Shown here piece after piece: positions 47,373 through 59,422 of a stretch of 64,000 nucleotides of DNA (positions are counted from its first letter, which is position 1; every line of letters begins with the position of its first letter). This stretch comes from Tigriopus japonicus. Lineage: Eukaryota; Arthropoda; Copepoda; Harpacticoida; Harpacticidae. Below the pieces are notes generated by a model. It had not been told where the DNA came from and did no database searches. It saw nothing but the letters and a program-made list of their open reading frames with translations. Made by a program: the position numbers and the translations under genes. The stretch is taken from NCBI GenBank assembly GCA_010645155.1, contig JAAGOF010000323.1, forward strand, positions 510,571 through 574,570. Reading direction: 5' to 3'.

Positions 47373-49329
47373 TTATAATTCGTCATGAGAATCTCCAAAA
47401 ATATTGCCAACTTCATCAGAGGCTTCGTCTCCATCTTTTAAGGCTTCCTCTTCTTGTGCCTTCAACAGATTTTGCAAGGCCGGATGCTTGGTGAAGTCAA
47501 AGGATCGATACGAATTAATGAGTCCAAACATGCTCTCCATGAAGGTCATGTCGTGTTTAAAACGGGTGTTGTACTCCATTTGCAACGGTTTGTCATCCAA
47601 TACTGCATACTCAGGGTTCGTCTTGGCCTTGTCATAACCTAAAGGCTTCCAGTCGTTGTGCGGGATTCCACTCTTGGCAAAATTTATCCACATTCCAACA
47701 AGTTTCTTGGACATGGCGAGATCTGGAGGTGGCAACTCTGCCCCTGGTTTGTGAAACAACATATAGTTTTCATCATTATGACAAACACCCAAGTCGGGTC
47801 TTGATTTATGTTCATTTCCATAGAGGACATCCGAGAAGGTATGGGCACCTCGATATCTAAAAAGAAAGCTTGATATGTAACACAAATTTGAATCACAAGG
47901 TTATCTCATACCGGTATTCATAGAGATAAGCAGGTTTCCTGGCTGAATTCATCAGGGTTGCTGCATCAGAGTGAATAGGACCAATATATCTGGCATGGGA
48001 GAACATACGGATCATTTCGGGGAGCTTTCCCATATTCAAACCACCAGTAAAGGTATTCAAATAGTGGCTTTTTATCAATGTTGCAGTGTTCGAATCTTCA
48101 TCCAAAGTCGAATGTTCGTCGCCCCCCAATAACAAGATGGGACCAAAAACGTCAAAGTTCTCATTGACTTCATTGACTTTTTCAGGGTTGTTGAGGAACT
48201 GAGGCATAAACATCGCACCTTCGTCCTTATTCCAGCCCATGATCAAAGGCATCTTCAAAAGAAATGCATCGTTTCATTACAACACTCAAGAAAATCAGAA
48301 AATTTAAAATGTCAGCCCAACCTGGTTGAATTTCCCGCTCAACATCAGCACTTTGGGATCTTCCTTGAAAATTGGTTGCCTGGTAAAGTTGGAATCTAGT
48401 ACGGGTTTCCACGGATTTGGTAGGAGAAAAAAGCGCTCAAACATATTACTGTGCTCCACAATATCCTTCATATCAAGTGCTTGAAGACACTTGAGAACCT
48501 CTTTGGTTGGAAGGCTTCCATCGCAGTTTAGAGCCTCAATGAGGGAAGAAGCAAAATATGACGGGCTTTCTCCCAAATACGTGCTTGGATTATTTAGAAG
48601 GGGACCCGACTGACTGATACCCTGATGGAACAAACCAGTGGCAGCTTCAGACATCATAAGTGCCATGACGGATGTTCCTCCCGCTGAAGTTCCCATCAGG
48701 GTGACAGAATCAGGGTTGCCATGAAATTGCAAAATATGGGCCTGAATCCATTTCAGAGCCATAATCTGATCCTTGAGTCCGATATTGCCGGGTAACAATT
48801 CATCTTCGGTGGATAGGAATCCCAAGGGACCCAATCGATAATTCAAGGTCACAAACACTACCTCCTCAGTTTCTAGAAATGGGCCCGGATTGGCCGTTTG
48901 CAAACCCCCTGATCCAACGATGAAGGCACCTCCGTGAATAAACACTATAACGGGCAACCTTTTGTTTCCTTTCATGGCAGACTTTGGCACAAACACGTTG
49001 AGATACAGACAATCTTCTTGACCTTTGACCGGTAGCACTTGAAGGCCTTCATGGCTGGGAAAGGTCAGTTGTGGACACATCGGAAACTCGGTCTTGGATC
49101 CGTCGATGACATCCTCGAATTTATCCAATGGCTGAGGGGGTAAAAATCGCAAAGGACCCACGGGCGGTTGGGCGTAAGGAATCGATGTGAAGGCCACATA
49201 ATCAACTTTGCCGACCTTGGTTTGTCTCTCGACCCCCTTGACAATACCCAAGGACGTTGTTACTTCCAAACTAAAAATCTCTGCGATTTGAAACAAAATT
49301 GCTCCAACATGAAGCCAAAGTAACCTCAT
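47373..49329 (-). CDS. Secreted type-B carboxylesterase
   Basis: Alpha/beta-hydrolase that cleaves carboxylic esters, predicted to be secreted. Exons 49329-48322, 48252-47912 and 47856-47373 join in phase for 610 aa, a usual family length. Signal peptide at residues 1-20 (MRLLWLHVGAILFQIAEIFS). Motifs: IPYAQPPVGPLRF (50-62), EDCLYLNVFVP (105-115), oxyanion-hole HGGAF (132-136), LNYRLGPLGFLS (162-173), nucleophile S215 in MGTSAGG, acid E347 in WNKDEGAMF, base H455 in RGAHTFSDV. Triad spacing matches cholinesterases (200-327-440 in Torpedo). The nucleophile elbow has Thr where most have Glu (GTSAGG for GESAGG). The C-terminal part is acidic with no GPI or membrane signal seen. Substrate unknown; detoxification or lipid-ester digestion are possible roles. 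Confidence 0.95.
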
Positions 49330-49608
49330 GGTCCCGTTTCTGTCTGGATGTTCCTCACGACTTCGAAGTTTGGTGTCTAGAATTAGCCTCCAAAACAGGT
49401 TTCACTTGGCTTAACTCTTGACCTTGCCAAACGGATTTGTCTCGTCAGTTCCCAATCTCAAACAACCACGTGTATGAACAAGATCAGACCAAAGTCCAAT
49501 CGAGACAGCACTTTCCTTCTTAAGTTATGCGCCAAGTCCCCAATATTCCGTTAACTCTCCTTCTCTTTCAAATTAGAGGGAGTATTCTTGGTACAGGCTG
49601 TCCAATGG

Positions 49609-49767
49609 ATGCTCATTGGACTCTTTGGTGTGTGCTTGTTCATTGCCATCTCCAATTCCCTGGACAGATTGCGCCAAGTTTGGGCGAGAAATCCTAACCC
49701 CTCCAACACAACAAGCTTTGGTCATAGAACATGTGTGTGTTCTCTTGGTAACACGTCGAAAGAGTGA
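49609..49767 (+). CDS. Possible small ORF or first exon with N-terminal hydrophobic helix
   Basis: A 52-codon frame opens MLIGLFGVCLFIAISNSLDR, which would serve as a signal peptide or anchor, and ends with a stop at 49765-49767. It lies 280 bases upstream of, and divergent from, the esterase. A GTAACA donor is possible near 49748. No family recognised and no downstream exon found; could be chance. Confidence 0.2.
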   Translation: MLIGLFGVCLFIAISNSLDRLRQVWARNPNPSNTTSFGHRTCVCSLGNTSKE

Positions 49768-50097
49768 TCTTTTGCCGGGATTTGAAGAATTAAAGCAAAA
49801 TTCGAAGGGTTTCCAATCGCTCACCTTTTTAGTACACACCGACAGTATAGTTGACGATATTGTGTTTCAGAAATATTTTAGGGCAGCAACACTGATTTTT
49901 GGAAACTCGCTAGTGCCACAATCAGCTTTTATAAAGTTCCATTTAAGGGTTTTAAAACGAGTTTGATAAATTATCATGGCTAGCTTAGGCTGTATTTGCG
50001 TTAATTTGGATAAAAAAATTCGTGCATTTCGATAATTCAACGTATGTCTTTATCACAAGTTTATTGCCTTGTCTCTTGAATAAAATGTATTCACCAA

Positions 50098-50409
50098 ATG
50101 ACACTTTTGCTATATCTAGTAATTGGCTTTTTATGGTTGGCTAAGGATTTTGAGCTTCATTCTTTGAAAAAGGGTTTCAGCAACGAAAGAAATAAACGGT
50201 TGAAATGTCCTGTTTTAACCGCGGTAAAACTCCTGCAAAATAGGAATAAAAAATCAGAAAATTCAGTAATCGATCTGGCTCTCTCGATTAATTACACCTT
50301 ATCTTCAGGATATTCCCTCAAGACTTATAGACAGAGCCCATTAGTGGGCGAACTGAGTCCAATTCATGATTTATTGTCCATTCGCTGTTTTACCTATGGG
50401 GTCGGTTAA
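50098..50409 (+). CDS. Hypothetical 103-codon ORF with signal-like start
   Basis: ATG at 50098, N-terminus MTLLLYLVIGFLWLAKDFEL, then a lysine-rich and otherwise ordinary polar sequence with two cysteines. No recognised domain and no support from introns or neighbours. It may be chance in AT-rich DNA. Confidence 0.2.
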   Translation: MTLLLYLVIGFLWLAKDFELHSLKKGFSNERNKRLKCPVLTAVKLLQNRNKKSENSVIDLALSINYTLSSGYSLKTYRQSPLVGELSPIHDLLSIRCFTYGVG

Positions 50410-51073
50410 AATCATTGCAAGTATCATACATCATCTCCTTTGAGTGCTACAAATGGTGACAGGAGCCGTTTCAACTCTTGTCGTGACAACTCGGAGCATA
50501 TGTTCTTCTAGTACGAGTAACGAAGGAATATTTGTTTGTTTGTTCCTCGTTTTCTGTCTCTCCAAAGTACGCACATCACCGTCCCTACTTTTCCCATCGT
50601 GACTAGTTCATGTGTACTGAGCTTCAGAATGCAAGCATGTGTAGGTATTGCGAACACAATGGGTCTTCTTCTGCCCATTATTCGAGACGTAATCTTGTTC
50701 AGAGTCCGAAGGAAGAAGACCCATGCCTCGATTTGAACTATGCGTTAAAGCCGGACTCAACTCATTCACATTGCTTGTCTTTCCAATCAAAGCATTAGAA
50801 GACGGGCAAAAGATCGGAATGATAGCACTTAGTCACTGTCTCCCTCGAAATGTTTTTCCTTTACCATGGGATTTCTAGTCTAAAGACGTTCTGTTTCGTT
50901 CAACTGTTCCTTGAATCTGATGGCTGTAGAATGGTTTCGGGATCGAGGGCGAAAAGATTTCGTGAGGGAAACGTCTTTACTCAAGAATTTTTTGCTCGGT
51001 CAGAAATGAGGCATGGGATAGTTTATGTGTCATTTTCATGCCTGAGGTCCGTAGATTTGTACCTTACACCAGT

Positions 51074-51105
51074 CATCTATCTATCTTTCTATCCATCTAT
51101 CCATG
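51074..51105. repeat. ATCT-type microsatellite
   Basis: Interrupted run of ATCT/ATCC tetranucleotides. Confidence 0.6.
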
Positions 51106-51959
51106 CGTACTTACACACCCTGCCCTGTCCTCGGTTTCGGACTCAAGATCCGTGACACTTGTCAATAAAGATGTTTCTCACTCGAAATGAAGTCATCAGA
51201 AATATGACCTGAAGGTGAAAAAAAACAAGCTCAGGGTTTTTGAGTCAGTTTGCCCAAGTATAGAGATGGGAATAATGCACTTTAGTTCAATGATTTTTTT
51301 TAACTTTTCCATGAAACAGACAGAAATGAGCGGGATGGCGAGGGCGACAAAAAGCTTTCTTTCGAATCTCTCCTCGGGGGTTTGGGGCTTGTGTATCGGT
51401 TTGTCAGGCCACACTGTTGTTGACCTTAATTCGTCTCTAGGGATAAAGGTGTGGACAATGTAACAGTTGGGCCAGGGAAATCTGAGCCCCATTTTTCTTG
51501 CACTTGAAGCTCTAAACGTTCCGATGTCCATTCGGCATATCTGCGTGGCTAAGTAATCTCAAAAGTTCTGCCTCTCCGACGATTCATCATGAGGGTAAGT
51601 GCAAGAGCAAAAAGGCTGAAGTTTGTACTTCAACCTGGGGGTTCCCAAGACTTAAACTCGACTTGAATGAGCCTCGGGTGCACTCTGGTTATGCAAACCT
51701 GTAACCATTTTTTCACCTTGTGTTTTTTTCTAGCCGATGAGAAAGTCGGTGGCAAGTCCCTCGCGCACGCTCACACCCGCCAAAGTGACTTCGAGGACCC
51801 GAGCTAAAACGAAATCATGCTGGTAACTGACAACAGTCGGAGGTTCAGAGGCAGGGAGCGAGGAACTCGTCCGTGGACCCAGATCCAGTACCAGCTTCCT
51901 ATCAGTCCAGATCAGAAGAGCTTTCTTCCTTCTGGTTACCATTGGCAAGCCTTAGGGAA

Positions 51960-52052
51960 GCCGGGAAAGAAGATTGAGCAAGAAGAGGAAGAGGAGGTAG
52001 TGGTGGTGCTGGTGGAGGAGGATGGTTGGTTGGGTGGCTGGTTGGTTGGTAG
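51960..52052. repeat. Purine-rich low-complexity tract
   Basis: Runs of GAAGAGGA, then GTGGTGGTGCTGG and GGTTGGTTGG words, 200 bases upstream of the hexosaminidase start. Simple sequence; a frame across it is not a gene. Confidence 0.6.
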
Positions 52053-52249
52053 TGAAATGGAAAATGCTCCCTTAGTGTTTGGAAGCCTTGCCTCATATGA
52101 GCAAGGATGCATGGAGGCGAACTTTGCTGCCTAGGAGGCACCAAAAGCGAGAGGGAAAGTGGGTTGGATCAGTGAAGGACACTTTGAAATGAGAAAGAGA
52201 ACCTTTCAAGTCGAACAAGTGATCATCGTGGTACTCGAAACTCTCAATC

Positions 52250-54187
52250 ATGTTTGTGCGGAGGAAGTTAGTGGGCTTTTTCGCAGTGTTGATTCTGTTT
52301 GTTGTGGTGGCCACAGTGGATCACTATTTCTACCTGGAACCCGGCCCCCGTGAGCATAAGCCCAAAAGGCACCCTCAGGCCCATGAAGGTGCCGACCTTG
52401 AGGAAGGAGAGGTACCTAAGATGCATTTACACTCGGGAGCTGCGCCCGGGGAGATCACTATAAATGAAAACACGGATCTCAGAGATCCCGTCGAGGTCTC
52501 AGTGGCGGATGAGGTTCGTCACGCAGTGAGGGATCGAAGAGTGGGATTTGCTCCCACTCAAGCTACATCTGCAAGTGCTACCATAGGGGATCAAAAGAGG
52601 AAGACCCATGGTAATGACAAACTTGAAATCGATGACTCCCACACTCCAGACTTGAACAGTGATGGCACAAGATACATTCCAAGACGACGAGTCGTTCATT
52701 TAGATCTCAAAGGTGCTCCTCCCAAAATATCGTACTTTAAAACTCTGTTCCCGTTGCTTCAATCGGCAGGAGCCACGCACTTGTTGGTAGAATATGAGGA
52801 TATGTTCCCATTCTCGGGTCCATTGAAGAACCTCTCTGCGCACAATGCCTACACAAAGAATGATGTTCAAAACCTCTTAAGCTTTGCGGCCAAGAACAAC
52901 TTGGAAATCATTCCACTGGTCCAAACTTTTGGCCATTTGGAACTGGCATTAAAGCAAGAGGAGTTCAAAGATCTTCGTGAGGTCTCGGAACACCCTCAGT
53001 CAATTTGCCCATCCAAGGATAAGAGCTGGACCTTCATTACTGAAGTCATCGATCAAGTTCTCGAGATGCATCCAAAGTCCAACTGGTTGCACATTGGATG
53101 TGATGAGGTCTACCAACTAGGTCAATGCTCGGTATGCTCTGAGAAAATAGCCAGAGCTAACAATGACCCTGATGTGAAATACCATCAAGATGGCCGGAGT
53201 ATTTTCCTGGAACACGTTCATCGAGTGGGGACTTATGTTAGGGAATCTAAACATGTAATCCCCATCATATGGGATGACATGCTTCGAACCATTCCACCCG
53301 TGACACTGCTAGATTCGGGGATCGGTGACGTGGTCGAACCCATGATATGGGTCTACATCGAAGACGTGGACCGATTTGTGGACCCCTTGACATGGAACTC
53401 CTTCGGTCAGGTGTTCACCCATGTTTGGACGGCAAGTGCTTACAAAGGGGCCTTTGGCGAGCGTTTATACGCAACCAATATTCAACGCCATGTGGGCAAC
53501 CATTTGGCATGGCAAGAAGTCATGCGTCGAGAGAGTCAAAACGGCAATCGTATCAACTTCCGAGGCATCGTCCTCACCGGCTGGTCTCGTTACGACCACT
53601 TTGCAGTCTTGTGCGAGCTCTTGCCAGTCAGTATTCCTTCGTTGGTTCTCAACTTGGTGATCCTCAACGAAGGAGGTCACACTTTCGAGGCCACTCGTCG
53701 GAGCCATCGACTCCTCCAATGCAATGGACAGAAGACAATGATGACTCCGGAAGAGCTTCTCCGCAATCCCGTTCAATGGGATATGCACCGATGTCGGTTC
53801 CCGGGCTCGAACTTGTTCAGTCTACTCAGCTCGTACGATATGAATAAGAAGGAAGTGGAATCCCTTCATGAACGCATTACCAAGAAGGACGGCTGGATGT
53901 CCGATTACAGTGTTCGACATCACTTTGCCTCGCCGTCACGGGTGATGGACACCATGCGGAGTGTCCATTACTTGCCCAATTCACTTCGGAGCATGGAGGC
54001 TCAGTTCAAAGACACACTCTTGCAATACTTTGACTCGTACACCACAGATGAGTGGATCGAGCAGCACATTCTTCCGCTCCATGAGATGGTCAATGAGCTC
54101 TTGGAGAGGTCCAAGGCTTTGACAGACCGAAATGTGTGGCCTCGGAGGCCGCTAGTATCTAGCGGAGACTCTTCGAAGTCGGCTTAG
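52250..54187 (+). CDS. HEXD: Hexosaminidase D-like GH20 enzyme, membrane-anchored, single exon
   Basis: Glycoside hydrolase of family 20 that removes terminal beta-N-acetylgalactosamine or glucosamine; hexosaminidase D orthologues favour galactosaminides. One uninterrupted 645-codon exon starts at the ATG at 52250. Residues 6-24 form a membrane helix after a short basic tail (MFVRRK), and a polar stem of about 120 residues follows, so a type II Golgi or plasma-membrane topology is likely. The GH20 barrel runs from about 145: VHLDLKGAPPK, HLLVEYEDMFPF, NLEIIPLVQTFGHLE, then the catalytic pair D285-E286 in LHIGCDEVYQLG, IPIIWDDMLR and GIVLTGWSRYDH. Human HEXD is about 490 aa and lacks this anchor and stem. 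The gene is intronless beside intron-rich neighbours. An AATAAA follows at 54304. Confidence 0.95.
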   Translation: MFVRRKLVGFFAVLILFVVVATVDHYFYLEPGPREHKPKRHPQAHEGADLEEGEVPKMHLHSGAAPGEITINENTDLRDPVEVSVADEVRHAVRDRRVGFAPTQATSASATIGDQKRKTHGNDKLEIDDSHTPDLNSDGTRYIPRRRVVHLDLKGAPPKISYFKTLFPLLQSAGATHLLVEYEDMFPFSGPLKNLSAHNAYTKNDVQNLLSFAAKNNLEIIPLVQTFGHLELALKQEEFKDLREVSEHPQSICPSKDKSWTFITEVIDQVLEMHPKSNWLHIGCDEVYQLGQCSVCSEKIARANNDPDVKYHQDGRSIFLEHVHRVGTYVRESKHVIPIIWDDMLRTIPPVTLLDSGIGDVVEPMIWVYIEDVDRFVDPLTWNSFGQVFTHVWTASAYKGAFGERLYATNIQRHVGNHLAWQEVMRRESQNGNRINFRGIVLTGWSRYDHFAVLCELLPVSIPSLVLNLVILNEGGHTFEATRRSHRLLQCNGQKTMMTPEELLRNPVQWDMHRCRFPGSNLFSLLSSYDMNKKEVESLHERITKKDGWMSDYSVRHHFASPSRVMDTMRSVHYLPNSLRSMEAQFKDTLLQYFDSYTTDEWIEQHILPLHEMVNELLERSKALTDRNVWPRRPLVSSGDSSKSA

Positions 54188-54303
54188 TTGTTTCGTTTGC
54201 GTTTTAGACACAATTTGGTTACTTTCATGTGATGTTACTTGATGGCTTTTACAAAGTGATGATATTCATATGAATACGTATATGAGATCCCATTTAACTA
54301 TCC

Positions 54304-54309
54304 AATAAA
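54304..54309 (+). promoter_or_regulatory. Polyadenylation signal of hexosaminidase D
   Basis: AATAAA, 117 bases past the stop codon. Confidence 0.75.
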
Positions 54310-54338
54310 CTAGAACAAAAGAACTAGGTTTGATCGTC

Positions 54339-54344
54339 TTTATT
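54339..54344 (-). promoter_or_regulatory. Polyadenylation signal of the small secreted-protein gene
   Basis: TTTATT on the + strand (AATAAA on minus), about 150 bases past the stop at 54491 and 30 bases from the opposing signal of hexosaminidase D. Confidence 0.6.
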
Positions 54345-54490
54345 CTCAGAACGGAGGAGGAATGAACTTGGGAGAGCCTCAATCACCCGAAAATTGACCA
54401 GCTTTCATTTGGATTACTTTTAATAGATCAGGGCTTCAACTGCCATCTCACTTGAGAACGTAATACACATAGGGTTTCTGTTCCCGTTAT

Positions 54491-56866
54491 TTAATAGACT
54501 CGAAGAAATCTGACTCGCGAAGTAGAGTCCTCAAAATTGGGACCGTTGCTCATTTCTCGGATGTCGTACCCACTTTTCTTCATAGCCAAAAGATACTTCA
54601 ACATGAGGTTGTTCCACTCGGGTGAGGTTCTATCAACGGTATTGATGTCAATGTTGGGTTGGACCTTACGCAAGTAGGGCAAAAGTTTGTCCATTGAAAT
54701 GATGGCGGGTCCATTCTACGTACAATACATGCAAGGAAAGAACTTGAAGCATTAGTGACTCGAAATGCTTTCCCATCCTTGACATTTACCTCTGTTTCTA
54801 TCGGAATGCCGTTGACATATTTCTTGGAAATTTTGGGCGTGGACTTGAAAAGTTTGAGTTCGTCGGAAGTTCCATCTGAGTCTTGAGTGTTCCATGCTGG
54901 TCTCCCCAATTGATTGAGGAAGTCATAGCTCTAGAAATCAAGAAGTAATCTTTATTACACTCATTTTGTTGCATTCTTTCATCTTAACTTATTAAAACGC
55001 AAATATGACTTCAGCAATCAATCGTTTTTGCATTAGACAGTTCAAAAGGGTGCGATAAAATTTGCTCGGAAAAAGTGTCACTGAATTTCACCCTAGCTTA
55101 ACATTATGTAAGATGAAGTTAGGTTGTTTTTTCTGCTCACTGAAAATGTTAAACCAGGATCATGCTTTGTAACACTGAGTTTCAAAGCGAGTTTAATTAC
55201 TTCAAAACACACCACAAAAAAAGAGTATAGGCGACGGAAGGAGGGTGAAAAAAGGAAAGAAAGACTACATGCCGAGCCCAGGTCAAAATGAATATAAAGT
55301 AGGATGAATAAATATACGAAGATGCGTAGAGAAGCCCCATTTGGATGTAGCAATATCAAGAAAGATAATGGAGAATGCACAAAGATCATCAAACTAGAAT
55401 CAGTAGGGACGAACAAAAAGTGTAAAAAATATTTTTGATGACACTAACTAATTTTTATACTTTTTTGCAACATCTGCTTTTACTTGTGAAGTGTTGGAAG
55501 ATTTTTTCAGATTTGAAAGGTAAATGTTATTTAAAACACATCACAAAAGCTCAGGCAGTTTATATGAATAAAACATGAATGACGGAAAATCAATGAAAAT
55601 TGGCCTTCTTAAATTTTGAGAACGCAAACGTTCCTGAAAATGTCAATCTTTTTTTCTGTCAGCAGCACTTTATTTTGCAATTTTGAACTGGTCCTTGAGC
55701 AATTTTGGTCACTTAAAGCCTTCGTTTATGAGCAATTTTTGCCCGTCTCTATTTATCACCGATTGATGGTATTTCGAGTGCTGCAGAGGTGCAGGATCTC
55801 ATTTTTATTCTGAACACCCCCTGATTGTTCAGTCGATGTTAAACTCAAGAACGACTTGGGTATGAACACAAGCTATAAGGTCAGTTGTTGAGGTACTTTG
55901 GAAGAAGAACATGAACCGGAGAAGAAAAAAACAAGTTTTGCTATATAAGCTGTGTTTTTTTATCGCAGCTGACGTAACGAAACTTGATCTAGCAGTCACT
56001 TCCACTCCATTTTAAATACTTCTTTCATGTTTCTAGAACAACCGACCTAAAAGCTATCATCTTTTTATATTGTTTCAATGACCTCCAACTCAGTCCTCCA
56101 TGATGTTATGATTCAGTTTTTCAAAAAAGGAACTTTCCTTGGCAATTGATTGCTTAAAATATATAATATAATGTAATGATATGATATGATAATTTAATAT
56201 TTATTGCGACTCTTGGTCATGTCATGGCCAAAAGAAAAGGTTTTATGCATAATCATAAATAACGAAAGAGACATTTTTTCGATTTTTGACAAAAAAAAAA
56301 AAAAAAGAAATGTCTGTGTTGGCTTGCCCCCGCTTATGTTTGTAAACATTATGGAGTATTTTATAAGTCAATCATTTCGTTTTCATCCTGAGCTTTCAGA
56401 CGAATGAAATTATATTAATATAACCCATTTTTCAACAACGTTGTATGCCATTAATATTTTATGGTTGAACTTACTTGACGTGATTTCCCGAGACCTGAAA
56501 TAAAGACTTGTTGTGAATACATGGACATGACAACAAATGCATCCACCTATTCCCGTTTAGATTGTAAATTCGATAATTTGGTACTATCTTGAGTACTGTA
56601 GGAGGATCAACAATTTTTGTTTTAGGATTTCCAAAAATGTTTGCAATTGGGCACTCAATTGAAAAATCACTAATTTTTAACTAATGCATCATATTCCTCT
56701 CTATTTTTTCTTCTTTGGAATCCAAATGAAATTACTTCATTGAACGACGTTAGGGCTTTGTTTCACTTATTCGGGAAAAATGATCAAGTCCATGTAATCA
56801 AAAACTCTGACCTGATGCAATAAAGAAGAAGCACAAGAGCAGATGAAGGCTTTTTCTCATTGTCAT
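54491..56866 (-). CDS. Small secreted protein of unknown family (146 aa)
   Basis: Four exons join in phase: 56866-56812, 56494-56475 (20-nt microexon), 54930-54790 and 54715-54491. The start MTMRKSLHLLLCFFFIASG is a strong signal peptide. The mature part is about 125 residues, has no cysteine and no membrane segment, and begins near LGKSRQSYDFLNQLGRPAWN. It has basic pairs at KISKKYVNG and AMKKSGYD and ends SRVRFLRVY. Those features would fit a processed peptide precursor, but no known neuropeptide is recognised and there is no amidation glycine at the end. The first exon and microexon rest on splice sites and signal-peptide logic alone; the two 3' exons are supported by longer frames. Confidence 0.65.
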
Positions 56867-59422
56867 AACTGAGAGCAGCTTCGGACTTGAAGTTACCTTT
56901 GCTACTAAAATTGAGAGACCTAAGTTTTCAATTTATATGTGCTTGGATATTGCTTTTTAAGGTATCTTTATGGTATCAAGTTTCTGGAGGTAATTTGAAT
57001 GAATCTCTAACAACGGATTCAACCAGGGCATTGTAAACCAAGTCAATGAAGGTCTTCAGATGTTCTTGCTTCATTTTAATCCCAAATTGGAACTTTCATG
57101 CAACGAAAACAAATTTCTCAAGTTCAAGATGATATTAAATCTTTCTTTCAAGAAAAATCTGGGTTTGGAGTGCCAAATCTTTTGTCAAAAGCACAAATGT
57201 ATGAGCAAAATATTGGAAGGTGCTTTTGGTCAAAAACAACCAAGGATCATTCCAAACCTTCCTGTAAGATGATAAAGATTATAAGAGATTAGAATAATGA
57301 TAGAGTATCATAAAATGAAATCATATAGAAATAGCCGTTGTTCTAATTTGGTTGAACAAAAGTTCGATTTCGTCTTTCGAGAATGTTATTCAAAAAATCC
57401 ATTGTAAATTGAACGGAAAAACAAATTTCACCTAGAGCACTATAATAAATGATGTATTATGATATAATACATGATAGTGGTCTAATTTCACCAATATTTT
57501 AGACAACCCGCGACCTACCGACCTACGAATCTGCGTTAACCAAGACATCACGTCTCCTCGTTATTGGTGTATCCCTCCCTATCTTCGGTATTTTTTAAAT
57601 ATATTTATGACTGTTTTGTTTTCTAAATAAAAATAGGAGGAAGTCGTAAAATTTAACGGTGAAATTAGAGCCCCCAATGAAAACACCAGAAATGAAAAAA
57701 ATGTCTTCCTGGAAAATATTTTTGGGCCATCACTAAACGGTGCATCAAAAAGCCCTCGGTAAGTCCTACCGTGAACCTCTCAACCTCTCAGATAAAAGGT
57801 GCTTTGTTGGACTCCTTACATTAAACAATTAAGTCAGAATTCATGTATTCAATATGGGAATTTTCAATCTATCCCAAATACGCATTTGCTTCTTATGTGC
57901 ACCAATCAAAGAACTTTGTCCAATTTGAAACGAATTGTTGCTCCTTTTGGTTCATCGGTGATAAGTTATGAGCACTTCTGATCGAACTTGATGAACTGAT
58001 GATCAAAATGGGTAGTGTTGCAAGCACACTTTACGCGTCACTGAACACATGGATCCGCCCCACCTCATCGAGGCGTGGTCCTCGTGCTCCAGCCAACTCA
58101 GGGAATCTTTTTAGAGTCCCAGGATCTCTCCCTACTCAAGGTAATTTCGGAAGATCAAACTTTAATCTCCATACTCGAATAAATCTTCCTATTTCACGGC
58201 AAAATCCAAAGAACTGAGCTCCCGTAAAAAGTTGCTTTTTAAAAAATGGGTATCAAATTTCATATTTTGTTGGTTGACACTTTAATGAATGTTACTTGCT
58301 TCTTTAAAACTTGTTATTGATTTTTAGTTGAAGATTGACGAATGCTGATTATTGACCGTCAAGGTCATAACTCCAATGCTTTTCATTGAATATAATTCTT
58401 ATTGTTTTTACAAGGAGCGGTAAAAGTTTTCTCTATTTTTTGGGGGGGAGGGGGGATATTTGAGTATGGAATATTTTCAAATCATGACTGTAAGACTTTA
58501 TACAACATCCTCCCAGTCTAACTTGAGCCAATCAACTTAGGTTTGCACTTTAATTGTCTTTGGTCTTCGATAGATAGATTAAATAAATACAAATATCTCA
58601 ATTTTGACGGCATCCAAAAGTGGTCTCTGGAAGGTATTACCTGGACTCATTTTGCAATGCACTGTTTCATGACAGGGTTGCTAGGTGGTCGAATCCTCTG
58701 CCATTTGTGTCAAAAGTGGACGAATTCGAAATCAGTTGGCAGATAAAAAAAATATTTCCTCCGCCATTTCCAAAAGTGGCCGAAAATAGCAAAAATTTCG
58801 AAATTGTTATGAGTAGGGAAAATACAGATAATCTTAACCTTTTAGTTAACAAAAGTTGCAGAAAAATGTACCCAAAAGTGCAAAACAAAGTGCAATAAAA
58901 TGTTGAAAGTGCAAATATATGTCGAAAAAAGAGCAAATAAATGCCAAATAAGAGCAAATAACTTATATTTGGACTTAAAACGTCATTCATGGAGTACCCA
59001 CGGCTCTTAGTTGGGCTGGAGAAGTCATTTACAAGTTCTATAGACATTTGACACTAGTTTTGAGAAAGTCCAGAAAAAAAATCTGAACTTTCCATTCCTA
59101 AGGGTGCCTGCATCTAAACATTGTCGAAATCTATTGAGACGTTGTTTTATATGACTTAACATCTTTCCGTTCCTTCGAGAATGTTGTTCAAAAAGAGCCA
59201 TTGAAAATTGAACAGAATAATAGATTTCAGCAATACTTAAGACCCTCGTGTGCCTAGCAATTAAGTGTGATCGGTTTGTTGTTTTTGATGTTTTAAAATG
59301 GGCCACAAGAGGCGCACCATACGCAGTATTTTTCAAGGTGGCCATGTCATATTAGTATTCTTAAATTTCTGCAAGGGTTCCAAAAACCCTTTGTTGAGTT
59401 TTGACGCTTTGATACCTTAAAC
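56867..59422. other. Repeat-rich spacer
   Basis: No gene recognised. It contains a short SINE B relic and a stretch at about 58720-58960 rich in AAAAGTGCAAA words, like the ends of the hAT-like element at 33534. Confidence 0.5.
57525..57558 (-). repeat. Relic of SINE B head
   Basis: CTGCGTTAACCAAGACATCA followed by CGTCTC resembles the SINE B head at about 28520-28547 with several changes. Very short; could be chance. Confidence 0.3.

Larger units (their letters stand above)
49768..52249. other. Intergenic spacer before hexosaminidase D
   Basis: Mostly featureless. It holds one 103-codon frame with a hydrophobic start (50098-50409), a short ATCT-type microsatellite and a purine-rich stretch just before the hexosaminidase gene. 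No convincing gene. Confidence 0.5.

Noticed and set aside
57999..58217. 72-codon frame with Arg/Pro-rich sequence
   Set aside because: No family, no neighbouring exon, no signal peptide; likely chance.
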